From the NCBI GenBank assembly GCA_020632695.1, contig JACKFB010000006.1, positions 186,001 through 250,000 of the forward strand: a DNA stretch of 64,000 nucleotides, read 5' to 3'. This DNA comes from Deltaproteobacteria bacterium. Lineage in GTDB: Bacteria; Myxococcota_A; UBA9042; PHBI01; JACKFB01. Below, in pieces: positions 35,024-43,640 of the stretch (positions within the stretch are counted from its first letter, which is position 1; the number at the start of each line of letters is the position of its first letter). Under the pieces are notes generated by a model that saw only the letters and a program-made list of their open reading frames with translations, was not told the origin of the DNA and did not search any database. A program made the translations under genes and the position numbers.

Positions 35024-35812
35024 ATGGCGAGCGTCACTCCCAAGACGGAAGACACGTGCATCCTCCTCATGGAGACGGGGGATGTGCCGGGCCAGATCCT
35101 GCGCAAGAATGCCGAGGGCATGCGCGTCCACATCGACCGCGTCGTGTCGCCGGGTGGGACGCTCAAGATGGCCTTCCACCATCACGGCAGCGTCTCGGGC
35201 CCGGTGCGCGCGATGTGCGCGGTGGACGAGTCCAAGGAGTTCGACGGCCGCACCGTCATCGAGGTGCGCTTCCTGGCGCTCCACAGCACGGCCGGTCAGC
35301 CCTGCCTGCAGGCCTTCCTCACCGAGTTCCTCGGCTTGGCCACCCCCGAAGCCTCCTCGTTCAAGCCCGGTGCGGGCGGGGTGTTCTACGGCTTCCGCGC
35401 CACCCGCGGCGTCACGCCTCGACCCCAAGGACCCGTGTCGCGCTCCACCGGGCAGGTGCAGCACTCCGAGCGTCGCGAGCAGCGTGTCGCGGTCCGCGTG
35501 CCGGTGGTCGTGCGGGTCGGCAACGACACCTTCCGCGCCCAGGCCTACAACGTCAGCTCGAGCGGTATCTACCTGCTGGCCAACGAGACCCTGCCGCCCA
35601 TCGGCACCCGGGTGGTCGTGGGCTACCCGGTGGCGCTCCACGCCAAGCCCTTCAACGTCAAGCTCACCGGCGACGTGGTCTGGGTGATGCCCGCCATGAC
35701 GGCCACCGCCGGCGGCGGCCTGGGCATCCGCTTCACGCACATCGACGACGACGCCGACGGCGCTGCGTGGAGGGAGTACGTCACCCGCGAAGCCGAATTT
35801 GCAGGCGGCTGA
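35024..35812 (+). CDS. PilZ-domain protein with an N-terminal PilZ-like/unknown domain
   Basis: A 262-aa protein. The C-terminal PilZ domain (~149-258) has the complete cyclic-di-GMP motifs: RxxxR at 150-154 (RREQR) and NxSxxG at 176-181 (NVSSSG), then GDVVWV and GGGLGIRF. It should therefore bind c-di-GMP. The N-terminal ~125 residues form an unrecognised beta-rich domain that ends in a Pro-rich linker. PilZ proteins typically affect motility, polysaccharide or transcription. No Shine-Dalgarno lies upstream and a promoter abuts the ATG, so the mRNA looks leaderless. The gene stands alone and converges on hmgA across the palindromic element. Confidence 0.87.
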   Translation: MASVTPKTEDTCILLMETGDVPGQILRKNAEGMRVHIDRVVSPGGTLKMAFHHHGSVSGPVRAMCAVDESKEFDGRTVIEVRFLALHSTAGQPCLQAFLTEFLGLATPEASSFKPGAGGVFYGFRATRGVTPRPQGPVSRSTGQVQHSERREQRVAVRVPVVVRVGNDTFRAQAYNVSSSGIYLLANETLPPIGTRVVVGYPVALHAKPFNVKLTGDVVWVMPAMTATAGGGLGIRFTHIDDDADGAAWREYVTREAEFAGG

Positions 35813-35854
35813 GCGTCTCAGCGGCGGGTGACCGTCTCGGCGGCTACGGCCGCC

Positions 35855-36209
35855 GTGGGCGGCGTTGGTCGGTTGGTCGCTTGTGCGGCGTGCCCGGAGC
35901 ACGCCTCCGCGCTCCCGGCCCTCCCGCCTTGCCCACGGCGGCCTCGCTCGCCGGGACGCTCAACCGCGGGCCTCGCTCGCCGGGACGGTCACCCGCGGGA
36001 TCGGGGCGGGTCGGCGGCCTCGCTGGCGCCGGCCGCGCGTCTCGGGGGTTGGGGGCTCGGCGTTCCGCCTCGCAGCCGCCGGTTGGAGCATCGGTGTTCC
36101 GCCGGGCAGCCCGGCGAGCGAGAGGCGTGTGGGCAAGGCGCGAGGAAGTGAGCGCGGAGGCGTGCTCCTAGCACGCCGCACAAGCGAACGACTGAGCAAC
36201 GCCGCCCAC
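35855..36209. repeat. Long imperfect inverted repeat (~82-bp arms, extended to ~390 bp)
   Basis: The left arm (35855-35936) and the reverse complement of the right arm (36129-36209) match at roughly 70 of 82 positions. Both ends are GTGGGCGGCGTTG and GCCTTGCCCAC. Weaker symmetry continues outward (CGGCGGCT) and inward (CTCGCTCGCCGGG), giving an element of about 35838-36228. Each arm has its own hairpin. The right-arm hairpin (36159-36177) is a perfect 8-bp stem, GGCGTGCT / AGCACGCC. The left-arm hairpin (35887-35905) has 7 bp. Confidence 0.75.
35941..35998. repeat. 29-bp tandem direct repeat, two copies
   Basis: Two adjacent 29-bp units (35941-35969 and 35970-35998), each starting GCCTCGCTCGCCGGGACG and ending CCGCGG, differ at two positions (GCTCAA versus GGTCAC). 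They lie inside the large palindrome. A GCCTCGCTGGCGCCGG string about 20 bases further on may be a decayed third copy. Confidence 0.7.
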
Positions 36210-36241
36210 GCGCCTCGCAGCCGCCGGGATGCCCGGCGGGG

Positions 36242-37414
36242 CTAGGGGATGAAGGTGGCGTGATAGTCGGGTTGTTCGATCGGTGGGGCGAAGGGGGTGG
36301 GGCGGAGGGGGGTGAAGGTGTCCAGCATGACCGCCAGCTCGGTGGTCTCGCGCTGGCCGATGCTGGCCTCGTAGGCTCCCGGGTGGGGGCCGTGCATGGT
36401 GCCCATGGGGTGGTAGCTGATGGAGCCTGGGCCGACGCCTCGCCGGGAGGTGAAGTGGCCGTCGCAGTAGAAGATGGCCTCGTCGCAGTGCACCGACTGG
36501 TGGGGGTAGGGGCAGGGGATGGCGTCGGGGTGGGTGTCCACCAGGCGCGGGACGAAGCTGCAGATGAGGCCGCCGCGGGTGGCGAAGGTGCCGTGGATGG
36601 TGGGCGGCAGGTGCACCGAGCTGGTCTTGGGCTGGAAGGCCAGGATGGGGAAGGCGAAGGGCCACACGGTGCCGTCCCAGCCCACCGCGTCCAGGGGGCT
36701 GGTGTCGACGGTGTAGGCGGTGAAGACGCTGTCGCGCTTGGAGACGATGGTGCGGATGCCCTCGTCCAGCGGCCCTCGGAAGTCGGGGCGGCGGAAGTCG
36801 CGGTGGGTGTAGGGCGCGTCCATCCGTAGCTGGCCCGACTCGTTGCGGAACTGGCGCGGCACGTGGAAGTCGCCCAAGAGCTCCAGGCAGAGCCAGTGCT
36901 GGGGCTGGCCCTCGTCCAGGATGAAGCGGTGGGTCAGCCCGCGCGGCACCAGCAGGTAGTCCTTGGGGCCGAAGGGGACATCGCCCATCAGGGTGCGGAG
37001 CAGGCCGCCGCCCTCGTGGATGTAGTAGAGATCGTCGCCGTCGCCGTTCTCGAAGTAGACGGGATCGGAGGCGCCCGGGCGCAGCACGCCGACCACCACG
37101 TCGGCGTTGGCCAGCAGCGGCACGCGGGCGTCGATGGGGGCGGCGCCCTCGGCCGGCAGCTCGGTCGAGCGGTAGTGCCGCCGCACCAGCGGCGCTGCCA
37201 GATGCCCGGGGGCGATCCCGGCAGGGGCGAAGCCGTGCTCGCTCAGCGCGACCGTCCGGTGCACATGCGGCGCCGCCTCGCGGTACAGGATCGTGAAGGG
37301 CCCGTCGAAGCCCTGTCGGGTCAGGCAGTGCTCGTGACGGAGCTGGCCGCCGGGGCCGCGCAGGATGGTGTGCGGCTTCGGGGGCAGCTCGCCGGCGGCC
37401 ATCCGGTCGATCAC
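36242..37414 (-). CDS. hmgA: Homogentisate 1,2-dioxygenase
   Basis: Opens the aromatic ring of homogentisate to maleylacetoacetate in tyrosine breakdown. The 390-aa cupin-type protein contains the family segments YIHEGGG, DYLLVPRGLTHRF, HGTFATRGGLICSFVPR and HPMGTMHGPHPG. Candidate iron ligands are the His and Glu of SVHCDEAIF and the His of HGPHPG. It is about 50 aa shorter than the animal enzyme, as is common in bacteria. The GTG start overlaps the HPD stop by four bases (GTGA); ATG 37402 is the alternative. The next pathway enzymes (maleylacetoacetate isomerase, fumarylacetoacetase) are not in the window. Confidence 0.93.
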   Translation of the reverse strand: MIDRMAAGELPPKPHTILRGPGGQLRHEHCLTRQGFDGPFTILYREAAPHVHRTVALSEHGFAPAGIAPGHLAAPLVRRHYRSTELPAEGAAPIDARVPLLANADVVVGVLRPGASDPVYFENGDGDDLYYIHEGGGLLRTLMGDVPFGPKDYLLVPRGLTHRFILDEGQPQHWLCLELLGDFHVPRQFRNESGQLRMDAPYTHRDFRRPDFRGPLDEGIRTIVSKRDSVFTAYTVDTSPLDAVGWDGTVWPFAFPILAFQPKTSSVHLPPTIHGTFATRGGLICSFVPRLVDTHPDAIPCPYPHQSVHCDEAIFYCDGHFTSRRGVGPGSISYHPMGTMHGPHPGAYEASIGQRETTELAVMLDTFTPLRPTPFAPPIEQPDYHATFIP

Positions 37415-38547
37415 CGCCGCTTGACCTGCTCGCGCTCGATGGACTCGAAGAGCGCGCGGAAGTTGCCCTCGCCGAAGCCCCGGTCGCCCTTGCGCTGGAT
37501 CAGCTCGAAGAAGAAGGGCCCCGCCTCCTCGTCCTCGTACAGGCCCGACGCCTCCTTGAGGAAGATCTGCAGCAGGTAGCTGCCGCCCGGCTTGCCGTCC
37601 ACCAGGATCTCCAGCTCGCGCAGCTCCTCGATGTCCTCCTCCAGCACGACGCCCATCGCCTCGAGCCGGCTGGGGAGCATCTGGTAATAGCTGGGCGGCG
37701 TCGGCATGAACACCACCCCACGGTCGCGCAGGGTGCGCACGGTGCCGATGATGTCGGCCACCGTGAAGGCGACGTGCTGGATGCCCGGGCCGTGGTTGTC
37801 CATCACGAAGGTGTAGATCTGCGAGTCCTCGAAGTGCGGTCGCATCGGCTCGTTGTTGGCGAACTTGGCGCCGGACTTCGGGTCCCAGAGCACGATGGAC
37901 TTCAGCCCCGAGCCGTGGTCGTGGCTGGGCGCGACGTCGTCGGTGTGGAACGCGATGTCCCAGTACTGCTCGAAGCCCAGCACGGTCTTGCACCACAGGA
38001 CCATGGGCTCCAGCGTGAGGAAGTTCGAGGTGACGTGGTCGAAGGACTCGAAGCCCATGCGATTCTGGCCGCCGCCGGGGCTCTCCAGCCGCGGCACGCC
38101 GGGCAGCGGGTCCTCGAAGCCGTCGCGCTGGCAGAAGCGGAACAGCGCCTCGCCGAAGGGCGTCGTGATGTCGAACCAGCCATAGCGGCCGCCCTGGGGG
38201 CCGTCGATCCAACGCGGCGCGTCCACGAAGGTGGCGTTGCGCTCGGCCAGCAGCGCGGCCGTGGTCTCCAGGTCCTCGACCTCGAAGATCAGCGACGAGA
38301 TGCCGTCCGGGTGACGCTTGAGGTAGCGCCCGGAGCGACTCCGCGGCCGCATCGGCGAGGTCACGATGACCCGGATGTCCCCCGCCTCGTAGACCTCGGT
38401 GCGCTCGCCCGCCGTCCGCTCCAGCGCCGCCGTCGAGCGCGCGATCAGCGCGAAGTCGAAGGACTCCGCGTAGAAGCCCTCGGAGCGGAGGAGGTTGTGC
38501 ACGTCGAAGACGATGCCCTCCATGCGCTTGATGCCCAGATCGGCCAC
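37411..38547 (-). CDS. hpd: 4-Hydroxyphenylpyruvate dioxygenase
   Basis: Converts 4-hydroxyphenylpyruvate to homogentisate, supplying the next gene. The 378-aa protein has two vicinal-oxygen-chelate halves. Iron ligands are visible as the His of FDHVTSNF, the His of GIQHVAF and the Glu of GPFFFELIQRKG. The C-terminal FLKEASGLYEDEE and GDRGFGEGNF motifs are typical. The GTG at 38547 is chosen because a strong AGGAGG lies six bases upstream and homology begins immediately; the frame runs open to 38682. HPD and HGD overlap by four bases and probably form one catabolic operon, with a weak candidate promoter at 38653-38682. Confidence 0.94.
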   Translation of the reverse strand: MADLGIKRMEGIVFDVHNLLRSEGFYAESFDFALIARSTAALERTAGERTEVYEAGDIRVIVTSPMRPRSRSGRYLKRHPDGISSLIFEVEDLETTAALLAERNATFVDAPRWIDGPQGGRYGWFDITTPFGEALFRFCQRDGFEDPLPGVPRLESPGGGQNRMGFESFDHVTSNFLTLEPMVLWCKTVLGFEQYWDIAFHTDDVAPSHDHGSGLKSIVLWDPKSGAKFANNEPMRPHFEDSQIYTFVMDNHGPGIQHVAFTVADIIGTVRTLRDRGVVFMPTPPSYYQMLPSRLEAMGVVLEEDIEELRELEILVDGKPGGSYLLQIFLKEASGLYEDEEAGPFFFELIQRKGDRGFGEGNFRALFESIEREQVKRR

Positions 38548-38652
38548 GGAATGCCTCCTCCCGCGAGAGGGGTCGGGATCTGACGCCTGCGGTGCTCGGC
38601 CCGGATCTCCGCTGCCCCTGTGAGCGGCGGGCGCCTGGAGCCCGCAGCGGCA

Positions 38653-38682
38653 ACCATAGTGCACCACGCGCCCGCCCCACAA
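38653..38682 (-). promoter_or_regulatory. Weak candidate promoter for the hpd-hmgA operon
   Basis: On the minus strand TTGTGG (38677-38682) and TATGGT (38653-38658) are separated by 18 bases, matching three and four consensus positions. It lies in the 224-bp spacer divergent from serC. Placement fits, but the match is weak. Confidence 0.3.
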
Positions 38683-38771
38683 TGGCAGGATAGTGCGTCT
38701 CGGATTGGGCGTGCCCGCCGCCGGCCTTCGTGCGAGGCTCGGCTCAGCGATGCCGACCCGGAGGTCTCCTC

Positions 38772-39866
38772 GTGCAGAGCGCGCGCCCCATCAACTTCAG
38801 TCCCGGTCCCGCCATCCTGCCGCTCTCCGTGCTCGAGGAGGCTGCCCGCGGCCTCGTCGCCCTGGAAGGGCTCGGCCTCTCGATCCTCGAGATCAGCCAT
38901 CGCTCGCCCACCTTCGAGGCCATCCTCGCCGAGGCGCGTGACGGCCTGCGCCGCCTGCTGGACGTACCGGACAGCCACGAGATCCTGTTCCTCCAGGGCG
39001 GCGCCCGCGGCCAGTTCGCCCAGATCCCCCTCAACTTCCTCATCCCGGGGAGCCGCGCAGCCATCGTGGTCACCGGCGTCTGGGGCGAGGGCGCCTTCGA
39101 GGAGGCCCAACGCCTGGGCGACGCCTTCGTGCTGGCCACCGGCGCGGAGAGCCGCTACGCCGTGCTGCCCGATCTCAGCGAGGTGTCCGTGCCCGAGGGC
39201 ACCGCCTACGTCCACACGACGTCGAACAACACGGTGGTCGGCAGCCAGTGGCACCCCATGCCCGACTTCGGCCCCGTCCCCCACATCAGCGACATGTCGT
39301 CGGACATCCTGTCGCGCCCCATCGACGTCAGCCGCTACGCGCTCATCTACGCCGGCGCCCAGAAGAACATGGGGCCCTCGGGCCTCACCGTGGTCATCAT
39401 CGATCGCCGGTTCATGGCCGCCGGCCGCAGCGACATCCCCGAGATCTGGCAGTACCGCGCCCAGGCGGCCAAGGACTCGATGCTCAACACCCCACCGACC
39501 TTCGCGATCTACGTGCTGGGGCTGGTCACCCGCTGGCTCGAGGAGCGAGGCGGCGTCGCGGCGATGGCCCAGGAGAACGCGGCCAAGGCGGCGGCCGTGT
39601 ACGGCGCCATCGAGGCCTCGGGCGGCTTCTACCGGCCGGCGGTCACCATGCCCGACCACCGCTCGCAGATGAACGTGACCTTCCGGATCGCCGACGAGGC
39701 GCTGGAGAAGCGCTTCGTGGCCGAGGCCGAGGCCGCCGGGCTGGTGGGCCTCAAGGGTCACCGCATCGTGGGCGGGCTGCGCGCGTCGCTCTACAACGCG
39801 ATGCCGCTCGCCGGCGCGCAGCGCCTGGCAGCGTTCATGGACGAGTTCGCCCGCGCCCGCGGCTGA
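38772..39866 (+). CDS. serC: Phosphoserine aminotransferase
   Basis: PLP aminotransferase that makes 3-phosphoserine in serine synthesis and also acts in pyridoxal-phosphate synthesis. The 364-aa protein starts at the family hallmark INFSPGPAILP. It has ISHRSPTF and LFLQGGARGQFAQIP for phosphate and PLP contacts, and the Schiff-base Lys is K198 in YAGAQKNMGPSG. The GTG at 38772 is chosen because GGAGG lies seven bases upstream. The stop overlaps the hrpB ATG by one base (TGATG), so translation is coupled. A SerA-like gene lies 6.8 kb away but seems to have lost its active site. Confidence 0.95.
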   Translation: MQSARPINFSPGPAILPLSVLEEAARGLVALEGLGLSILEISHRSPTFEAILAEARDGLRRLLDVPDSHEILFLQGGARGQFAQIPLNFLIPGSRAAIVVTGVWGEGAFEEAQRLGDAFVLATGAESRYAVLPDLSEVSVPEGTAYVHTTSNNTVVGSQWHPMPDFGPVPHISDMSSDILSRPIDVSRYALIYAGAQKNMGPSGLTVVIIDRRFMAAGRSDIPEIWQYRAQAAKDSMLNTPPTFAIYVLGLVTRWLEERGGVAAMAQENAAKAAAVYGAIEASGGFYRPAVTMPDHRSQMNVTFRIADEALEKRFVAEAEAAGLVGLKGHRIVGGLRASLYNAMPLAGAQRLAAFMDEFARARG

Positions 39867-42373
39867 TGGGCGCGGGCGCCGCCGCCGCGGGGGAGCTGCC
39901 GGTCAGTGAGGTGCTGCCCGCGCTGGTCGCGGCGCTGCGCTCGGCGGGGCGGGTGGTGCTCTGCGCGCCGCCCGGCTCGGGGAAGACGACCCTGGTGCCG
40001 CCGGCGCTGGTGGACTCGGGGCTGTGCGAGCGGGGCGAGGTGTGGGTGTTGCAGCCGCGCCGGGTCGCCGCGCGCGCGGTGGCCCGGGCGATGGCCGCGC
40101 GGCGCGGCGAGGCGCCCGGCGAGAGCGTCGGCTACGAGGTGCGCTTCGAGCGGGCGGTGAGCGCCAGGACGCGCATCCGCTTCATCACCGAGGGGATCCT
40201 GACCTCACGGATCCAGCGCGACCCGGAGCTGGGCGGGGTGGCGGCGGTGGTGCTGGACGAGTTCCACGAGCGCAGCCTGCACGCCGACCTCGCCCTGGCG
40301 CTGACCGCCGAGGTGCAGGGCGCGCTGAGGCCCGATCTGCTGCTGGTGGTGATGTCGGCCACGCTGGATCCGGAGCCGCTGGCGCGCTTCTTGGGCGGCT
40401 GTCCGGTGGTGCGGGCCGAGGGCCGCAGCCACCCGCTCACCGTGGGCTGGCGCGAGCGAGGGGACCCGCGGGCGATCGGCGCCGACGCGGCCGAGGGCGT
40501 GCGCCAGGTCGCCCGGGCCATGGCCGCGGGGGAGGCCCCTCCCGGCGACATCCTGGCCTTCTTGCCCGGGGTGCGGGAGATCGACGACGCGGCGCGCAGC
40601 CTGTCGCAGCGGCCGGCCGAGGGCTTCGCCACCGTGCTGCCCCTTCACGGCCGGCTGCCGCCAGCGCTCCAGGATCGCGCGCTCGCGCCCTCGGAGGTGC
40701 CGCGCGTCGTGCTGGCCACCAACCTGGCCGAGACCTCCCTGACCATCCCCGGCGTCAGCGCGGTGGTGGACACGGGCCTGTGCCGGGTGTCACGTCACGA
40801 CGTGGCGCTGGGCACCGACCGGCTCGAGCTCTCGCGCATCTCGCGCGCCTCGGCCGAGCAGCGGGGCGGGCGGGCAGGGCGGCTGGGCCCGGGCCACGTC
40901 CTGCGGCTCTGGCCCGAACGCGAGCACGCGGCGCTGCCGGCCTTCGATGAGCCGGAGCTGCGCCGCGCCGACCTGAGCTGGCTGCTCCTGCAGCTCCGCG
41001 TCTGGGGCGTGGCCGACGTCGGCGCCTTCGCGCTCTTCGAGGCCCCCGATCCCCGCGCCCTCGAGCGCGCCGCGGAGCTGCTGGACCTGTTGGGCGCCAC
41101 CGAGGGCCCCGGCGGCCCGCTGACGGCGGCGGGGCGCGAGATGGCGGCGCTCCCGACCTCGCCGAGGCTGGCCCGGGCGCTGCTCGCGGCGCGCGAGGCG
41201 GGCGTGCTGCCCGAGACCGCGCTCGTCGCCGCCTGGCTCGAGGAGGGGCGCCGGCTGCCGGGCGAGCGCGGGCCCGCCGACCTGGGGACCCTGGTGGCGC
41301 ACCTCAAGGCTGCGCCCGAGGCCGAGCGCCTGCGCCGCACCGCCCACACCCTGGTCCGCCGGCTGCGGGACCGGTCGGCGGCTCCGGCGCGCGGCCCGGT
41401 GGACGAGGGCGCCATCACCGCCAGCCTCCTCAGCGGCTTCCCCGATCGGCTGGTGGTGCGCGCGCGGCCCGACCGCCCGGAGCTGACGATGAGCGGGGGC
41501 CGCGGGGGCGTGCTCGAGTGGCCCGAGCGCACACGGGCCGGCCGCTACCTGCTGGCGCTGGACGTCGACGCCGGGCGCCGCGGCGCCTTCGCGCGCACCC
41601 GGGTGCGCCTGGCGGTGCCGGTGGACCCCGGCTGGCTGGAGGGTCGCCCCCAGGTGCGCAGCGTGGAGCGCGTTCGCTGGGACGCTGAGCGCGAGCGCGT
41701 GGTGGCCGAGCGCGAGCGCAGCCTCGGGACCGTGGTGCTGGAGCGGGTGGCCCTGCCGCTCGCGGATCGCGCCCTGGCCGCAGAGCTGCTCGAGGCCGAG
41801 GCCGCGCGCGATCCCTCCCGGGCGCTCACCCTGGACGAGGCCGCCTGCGGGCTCCTGCGGCGTCTGCAGATCGTGGCCGAGCACGTTCCCGAGGCGGGGC
41901 TGCCCGCCGACGCCCAGGCGCTGCTGCGCGCGGCGCTTCCGGGCCTCTGCGCCGGGCTCTCGTCGCTGGCCGAGCTGCGGCGGGCGCCGGTGGCGCAGGG
42001 GCTCCTGGCGGGGCTGGATCATCGCCAGCGCCAGGCCCTGGAGGAGCACGCTCCCCAGCACGTCGAGGTGCCGAGCGGCAGCCGGATCCGCCTGCGCTGG
42101 CCCGAGGACGGCCCGCCGATCCTGGCCGTGAAGGTGCAGGAGGTGTTCGGCTGGACCGCCAGCCCGACCATCGCCCGGGGCCGCGTGCCCGTCGTCCTGC
42201 ACCTGTTGGACCCGGCCGGGCGCCCGCTGCAGGTGACCTCGGATCTGGGCAGCTTCTGGCGCGGCGCCTGGAGCGATGCGCGCAAGCAGATGCGCTCGCG
42301 CTACCCCAAGCACCGCTGGCCCGAGGATCCGCTCACCGCCGAGCCCAGCCGCCGCACCACCCGGCCCCGGTAG
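39866..42373 (+). CDS. hrpB: ATP-dependent RNA helicase HrpB
   Basis: DEAH/DExH helicase of the HrpB family. The 835-aa protein has Walker A APPGSGKT (34-41), motif II DEFH (130-133, followed by ERS), motif III SAT, and in the second RecA-like domain TNLAETSLTIPG and the QRGGRAGR motif VI. The C-terminal HrpB-specific domain ends near YPKHRWPEDPL, a family hallmark. HrpB is linked to RNA or ribosome-associated functions, and its precise substrate is not settled. It starts inside the serC stop codon (TGATG). The upstream frame is open for another 206 codons, but that part only shadows serC. Confidence 0.93.
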   Translation: MGAGAAAAGELPVSEVLPALVAALRSAGRVVLCAPPGSGKTTLVPPALVDSGLCERGEVWVLQPRRVAARAVARAMAARRGEAPGESVGYEVRFERAVSARTRIRFITEGILTSRIQRDPELGGVAAVVLDEFHERSLHADLALALTAEVQGALRPDLLLVVMSATLDPEPLARFLGGCPVVRAEGRSHPLTVGWRERGDPRAIGADAAEGVRQVARAMAAGEAPPGDILAFLPGVREIDDAARSLSQRPAEGFATVLPLHGRLPPALQDRALAPSEVPRVVLATNLAETSLTIPGVSAVVDTGLCRVSRHDVALGTDRLELSRISRASAEQRGGRAGRLGPGHVLRLWPEREHAALPAFDEPELRRADLSWLLLQLRVWGVADVGAFALFEAPDPRALERAAELLDLLGATEGPGGPLTAAGREMAALPTSPRLARALLAAREAGVLPETALVAAWLEEGRRLPGERGPADLGTLVAHLKAAPEAERLRRTAHTLVRRLRDRSAAPARGPVDEGAITASLLSGFPDRLVVRARPDRPELTMSGGRGGVLEWPERTRAGRYLLALDVDAGRRGAFARTRVRLAVPVDPGWLEGRPQVRSVERVRWDAERERVVAERERSLGTVVLERVALPLADRALAAELLEAEAARDPSRALTLDEAACGLLRRLQIVAEHVPEAGLPADAQALLRAALPGLCAGLSSLAELRRAPVAQGLLAGLDHRQRQALEEHAPQHVEVPSGSRIRLRWPEDGPPILAVKVQEVFGWTASPTIARGRVPVVLHLLDPAGRPLQVTSDLGSFWRGAWSDARKQMRSRYPKHRWPEDPLTAEPSRRTTRPR

Positions 42374-42437
42374 CGACTGTGGCGCCCGCTGCGCCGATAT
42401 GAGAAAACCCGGGGCGCAACCCGACGAGAGCAGCGCC

Positions 42438-42905
42438 ATGACAGACACGGTCACGCCCGACGACACCCTCCGCGACAAGCTCCTGAACCCCGAGGTGCGC
42501 CCCGGCTTCCTGGCCGAGTCCAAGCGCCTGCTCGACGACGAGGTGAGCCGCAAGGGCGGCCTCGCCGGCATGACGGTGAAGGGCGCCTACAGCGCGGTGA
42601 AGGCGATCCGGCCCGGCTTCGTGGAGGGCGTGCTCGACGTGCTGCTCGACGAGTGGGTCGCCGAGCTGGAGCCCGAGTACGCGGCCTGGCGGGCCGCCGG
42701 TTCCCAGGGGACGCTGTCGGCGCACATCCTGGCGCGGCGCGACGCCGTCGCCGAGCGCCTGCTGCACGTCACCGATCGGCGCGCGGCCAGCACCCGCCAC
42801 ACCACCGCGAAGAAGCTCTACGATCGGCTGCGGGGCAGCGCGAAGTCCCAGGTGGCCGACGCCCTGCCGCGCGTGGGGGCCCTGGTGGATCGCTACGTGA
42901 GCTGA
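42438..42905 (+). CDS. Conserved small protein of unknown function (DUF6918-like)
   Basis: A 155-aa soluble, helix-rich protein with no signal peptide or cofactor motif. Segments such as LAGMTVKGAYSAVKAIRPGFVEGVLDVLLDEW resemble a small family of uncharacterised proteins that I recall as DUF6918; this should be treated as tentative. The ATG at 42438 is used; an in-frame ATG at 42399 would add 13 residues. It follows hrpB by 64 bases on the same strand. Its 3' end overlaps the convergent Cys-rich gene by 13 bases. No function can be proposed. Confidence 0.7.
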   Translation: MTDTVTPDDTLRDKLLNPEVRPGFLAESKRLLDDEVSRKGGLAGMTVKGAYSAVKAIRPGFVEGVLDVLLDEWVAELEPEYAAWRAAGSQGTLSAHILARRDAVAERLLHVTDRRAASTRHTTAKKLYDRLRGSAKSQVADALPRVGALVDRYVS

Positions 42906-43579
42906 CCCGTGGCGGGCGGCGCCCCGTACCAGGTCGTCGCGATCACGCGGTGGTGTCGGGCGCGCTCCTGCTGGCAGAGGCTGCAGGTGGGCACGCAGAC
43001 CTCGACGTCGCCGGCGGCGTAGCGCTCGGTGCAGCGCGCGCAGAGCAGGTCGGGGAAGTCGCCGTCGAGGCCGTAGAGCATGACGGCGTCGGTGGGCTGG
43101 CCCGTGGCGTCGAGGTGCTGGCAGGTCAGCGCCGGCAGGCCGCGGCCGTGGCGACCGCACTCGATGAAGTCGGCGGTGTCCGGAGGCGCCAGGCCCAGCT
43201 CGACCATGCAGCGCGCGGCCACCCGGTCGGCGAACCTGCGCCGCAGCGGCACCGGCGCGCAGAGGGCCCCGAGGATGGCGTCTCGGGCGCCGACCACCGC
43301 GTCGGGCTCGCCCGGAGCGCCCGAGCGCACCAGCACCGGCGCGCCCGCCGTACCGGGGAAGCCGGGCCAGTCGCTGGCCAGGCGATCCTGGTCGTCCAAC
43401 CACACCACGAAGCCCATCCCCCGCCCGGCGCCGCCCAGGGGGACCTCGGCGGTGGCGCGCCGGAAGCCCGGCCCCTCGGGCTCGGCGGCGGTCCACACCG
43501 CGTCGAAGCGGTCGCCGGGGAACATGAGCGCACAGTGCTCGCATCGGCAGGCGAGCGGGTGCTTGTCGACCTTGATCAC
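42893..43579 (-). CDS. Uncharacterised Cys-rich (zinc-ribbon-like) protein
   Basis: A 228-aa protein I do not recognise. It has three groups of paired cysteines: CRCEHC near the N-terminus (residues ~11-16), LLCARC around 183-188 and CVPTCSLCQQE around 199-208, with nearby His residues. This pattern suggests zinc-ribbon elements at both ends. The middle has no clear motif. The GTG start at 43579 is the first in the open frame. Its 3' end overlaps the preceding convergent gene by 13 bases. The codon pattern (strongly GC in third positions) supports real coding. Function unknown. Confidence 0.65.
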   Translation of the reverse strand: MIKVDKHPLACRCEHCALMFPGDRFDAVWTAAEPEGPGFRRATAEVPLGGAGRGMGFVVWLDDQDRLASDWPGFPGTAGAPVLVRSGAPGEPDAVVGARDAILGALCAPVPLRRRFADRVAARCMVELGLAPPDTADFIECGRHGRGLPALTCQHLDATGQPTDAVMLYGLDGDFPDLLCARCTERYAAGDVEVCVPTCSLCQQERARHHRVIATTWYGAPPATGQLT

Positions 43580-43640
43580 CGGCCGCGCACCGCAGGCGCG
43601 GTCGCGGGCAGGCCGCGGAGGCGAGGGGCGCGTCGGCGCA

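Larger units (their letters stand above)
35813..36241. other. Palindrome-filled spacer between convergent PilZ and hmgA genes
   Basis: This 429-bp spacer carries no convincing gene. Most of it is one large imperfect palindrome with internal hairpins and a 29-bp tandem duplication, annotated separately. Open frames on both strands share a peptide string (SLVRRARSTPPRS), but only because the DNA is an inverted duplicate. Confidence 0.7.

Noticed and set aside
35855..36209. CRISPR array or classical insertion sequence in the PilZ-hmgA spacer
   Set aside because: The repeats are inverted and nested, not regularly spaced direct repeats. No transposase or cas gene is present in the window.
36242..38680. 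A single 812-codon frame covering both HGD and HPD, suggesting a fusion protein
   Set aside because: Only the HGD part has family motifs in this frame. HPD is encoded in another frame with its own strong ribosome site, and the two overlap by a GTGA.
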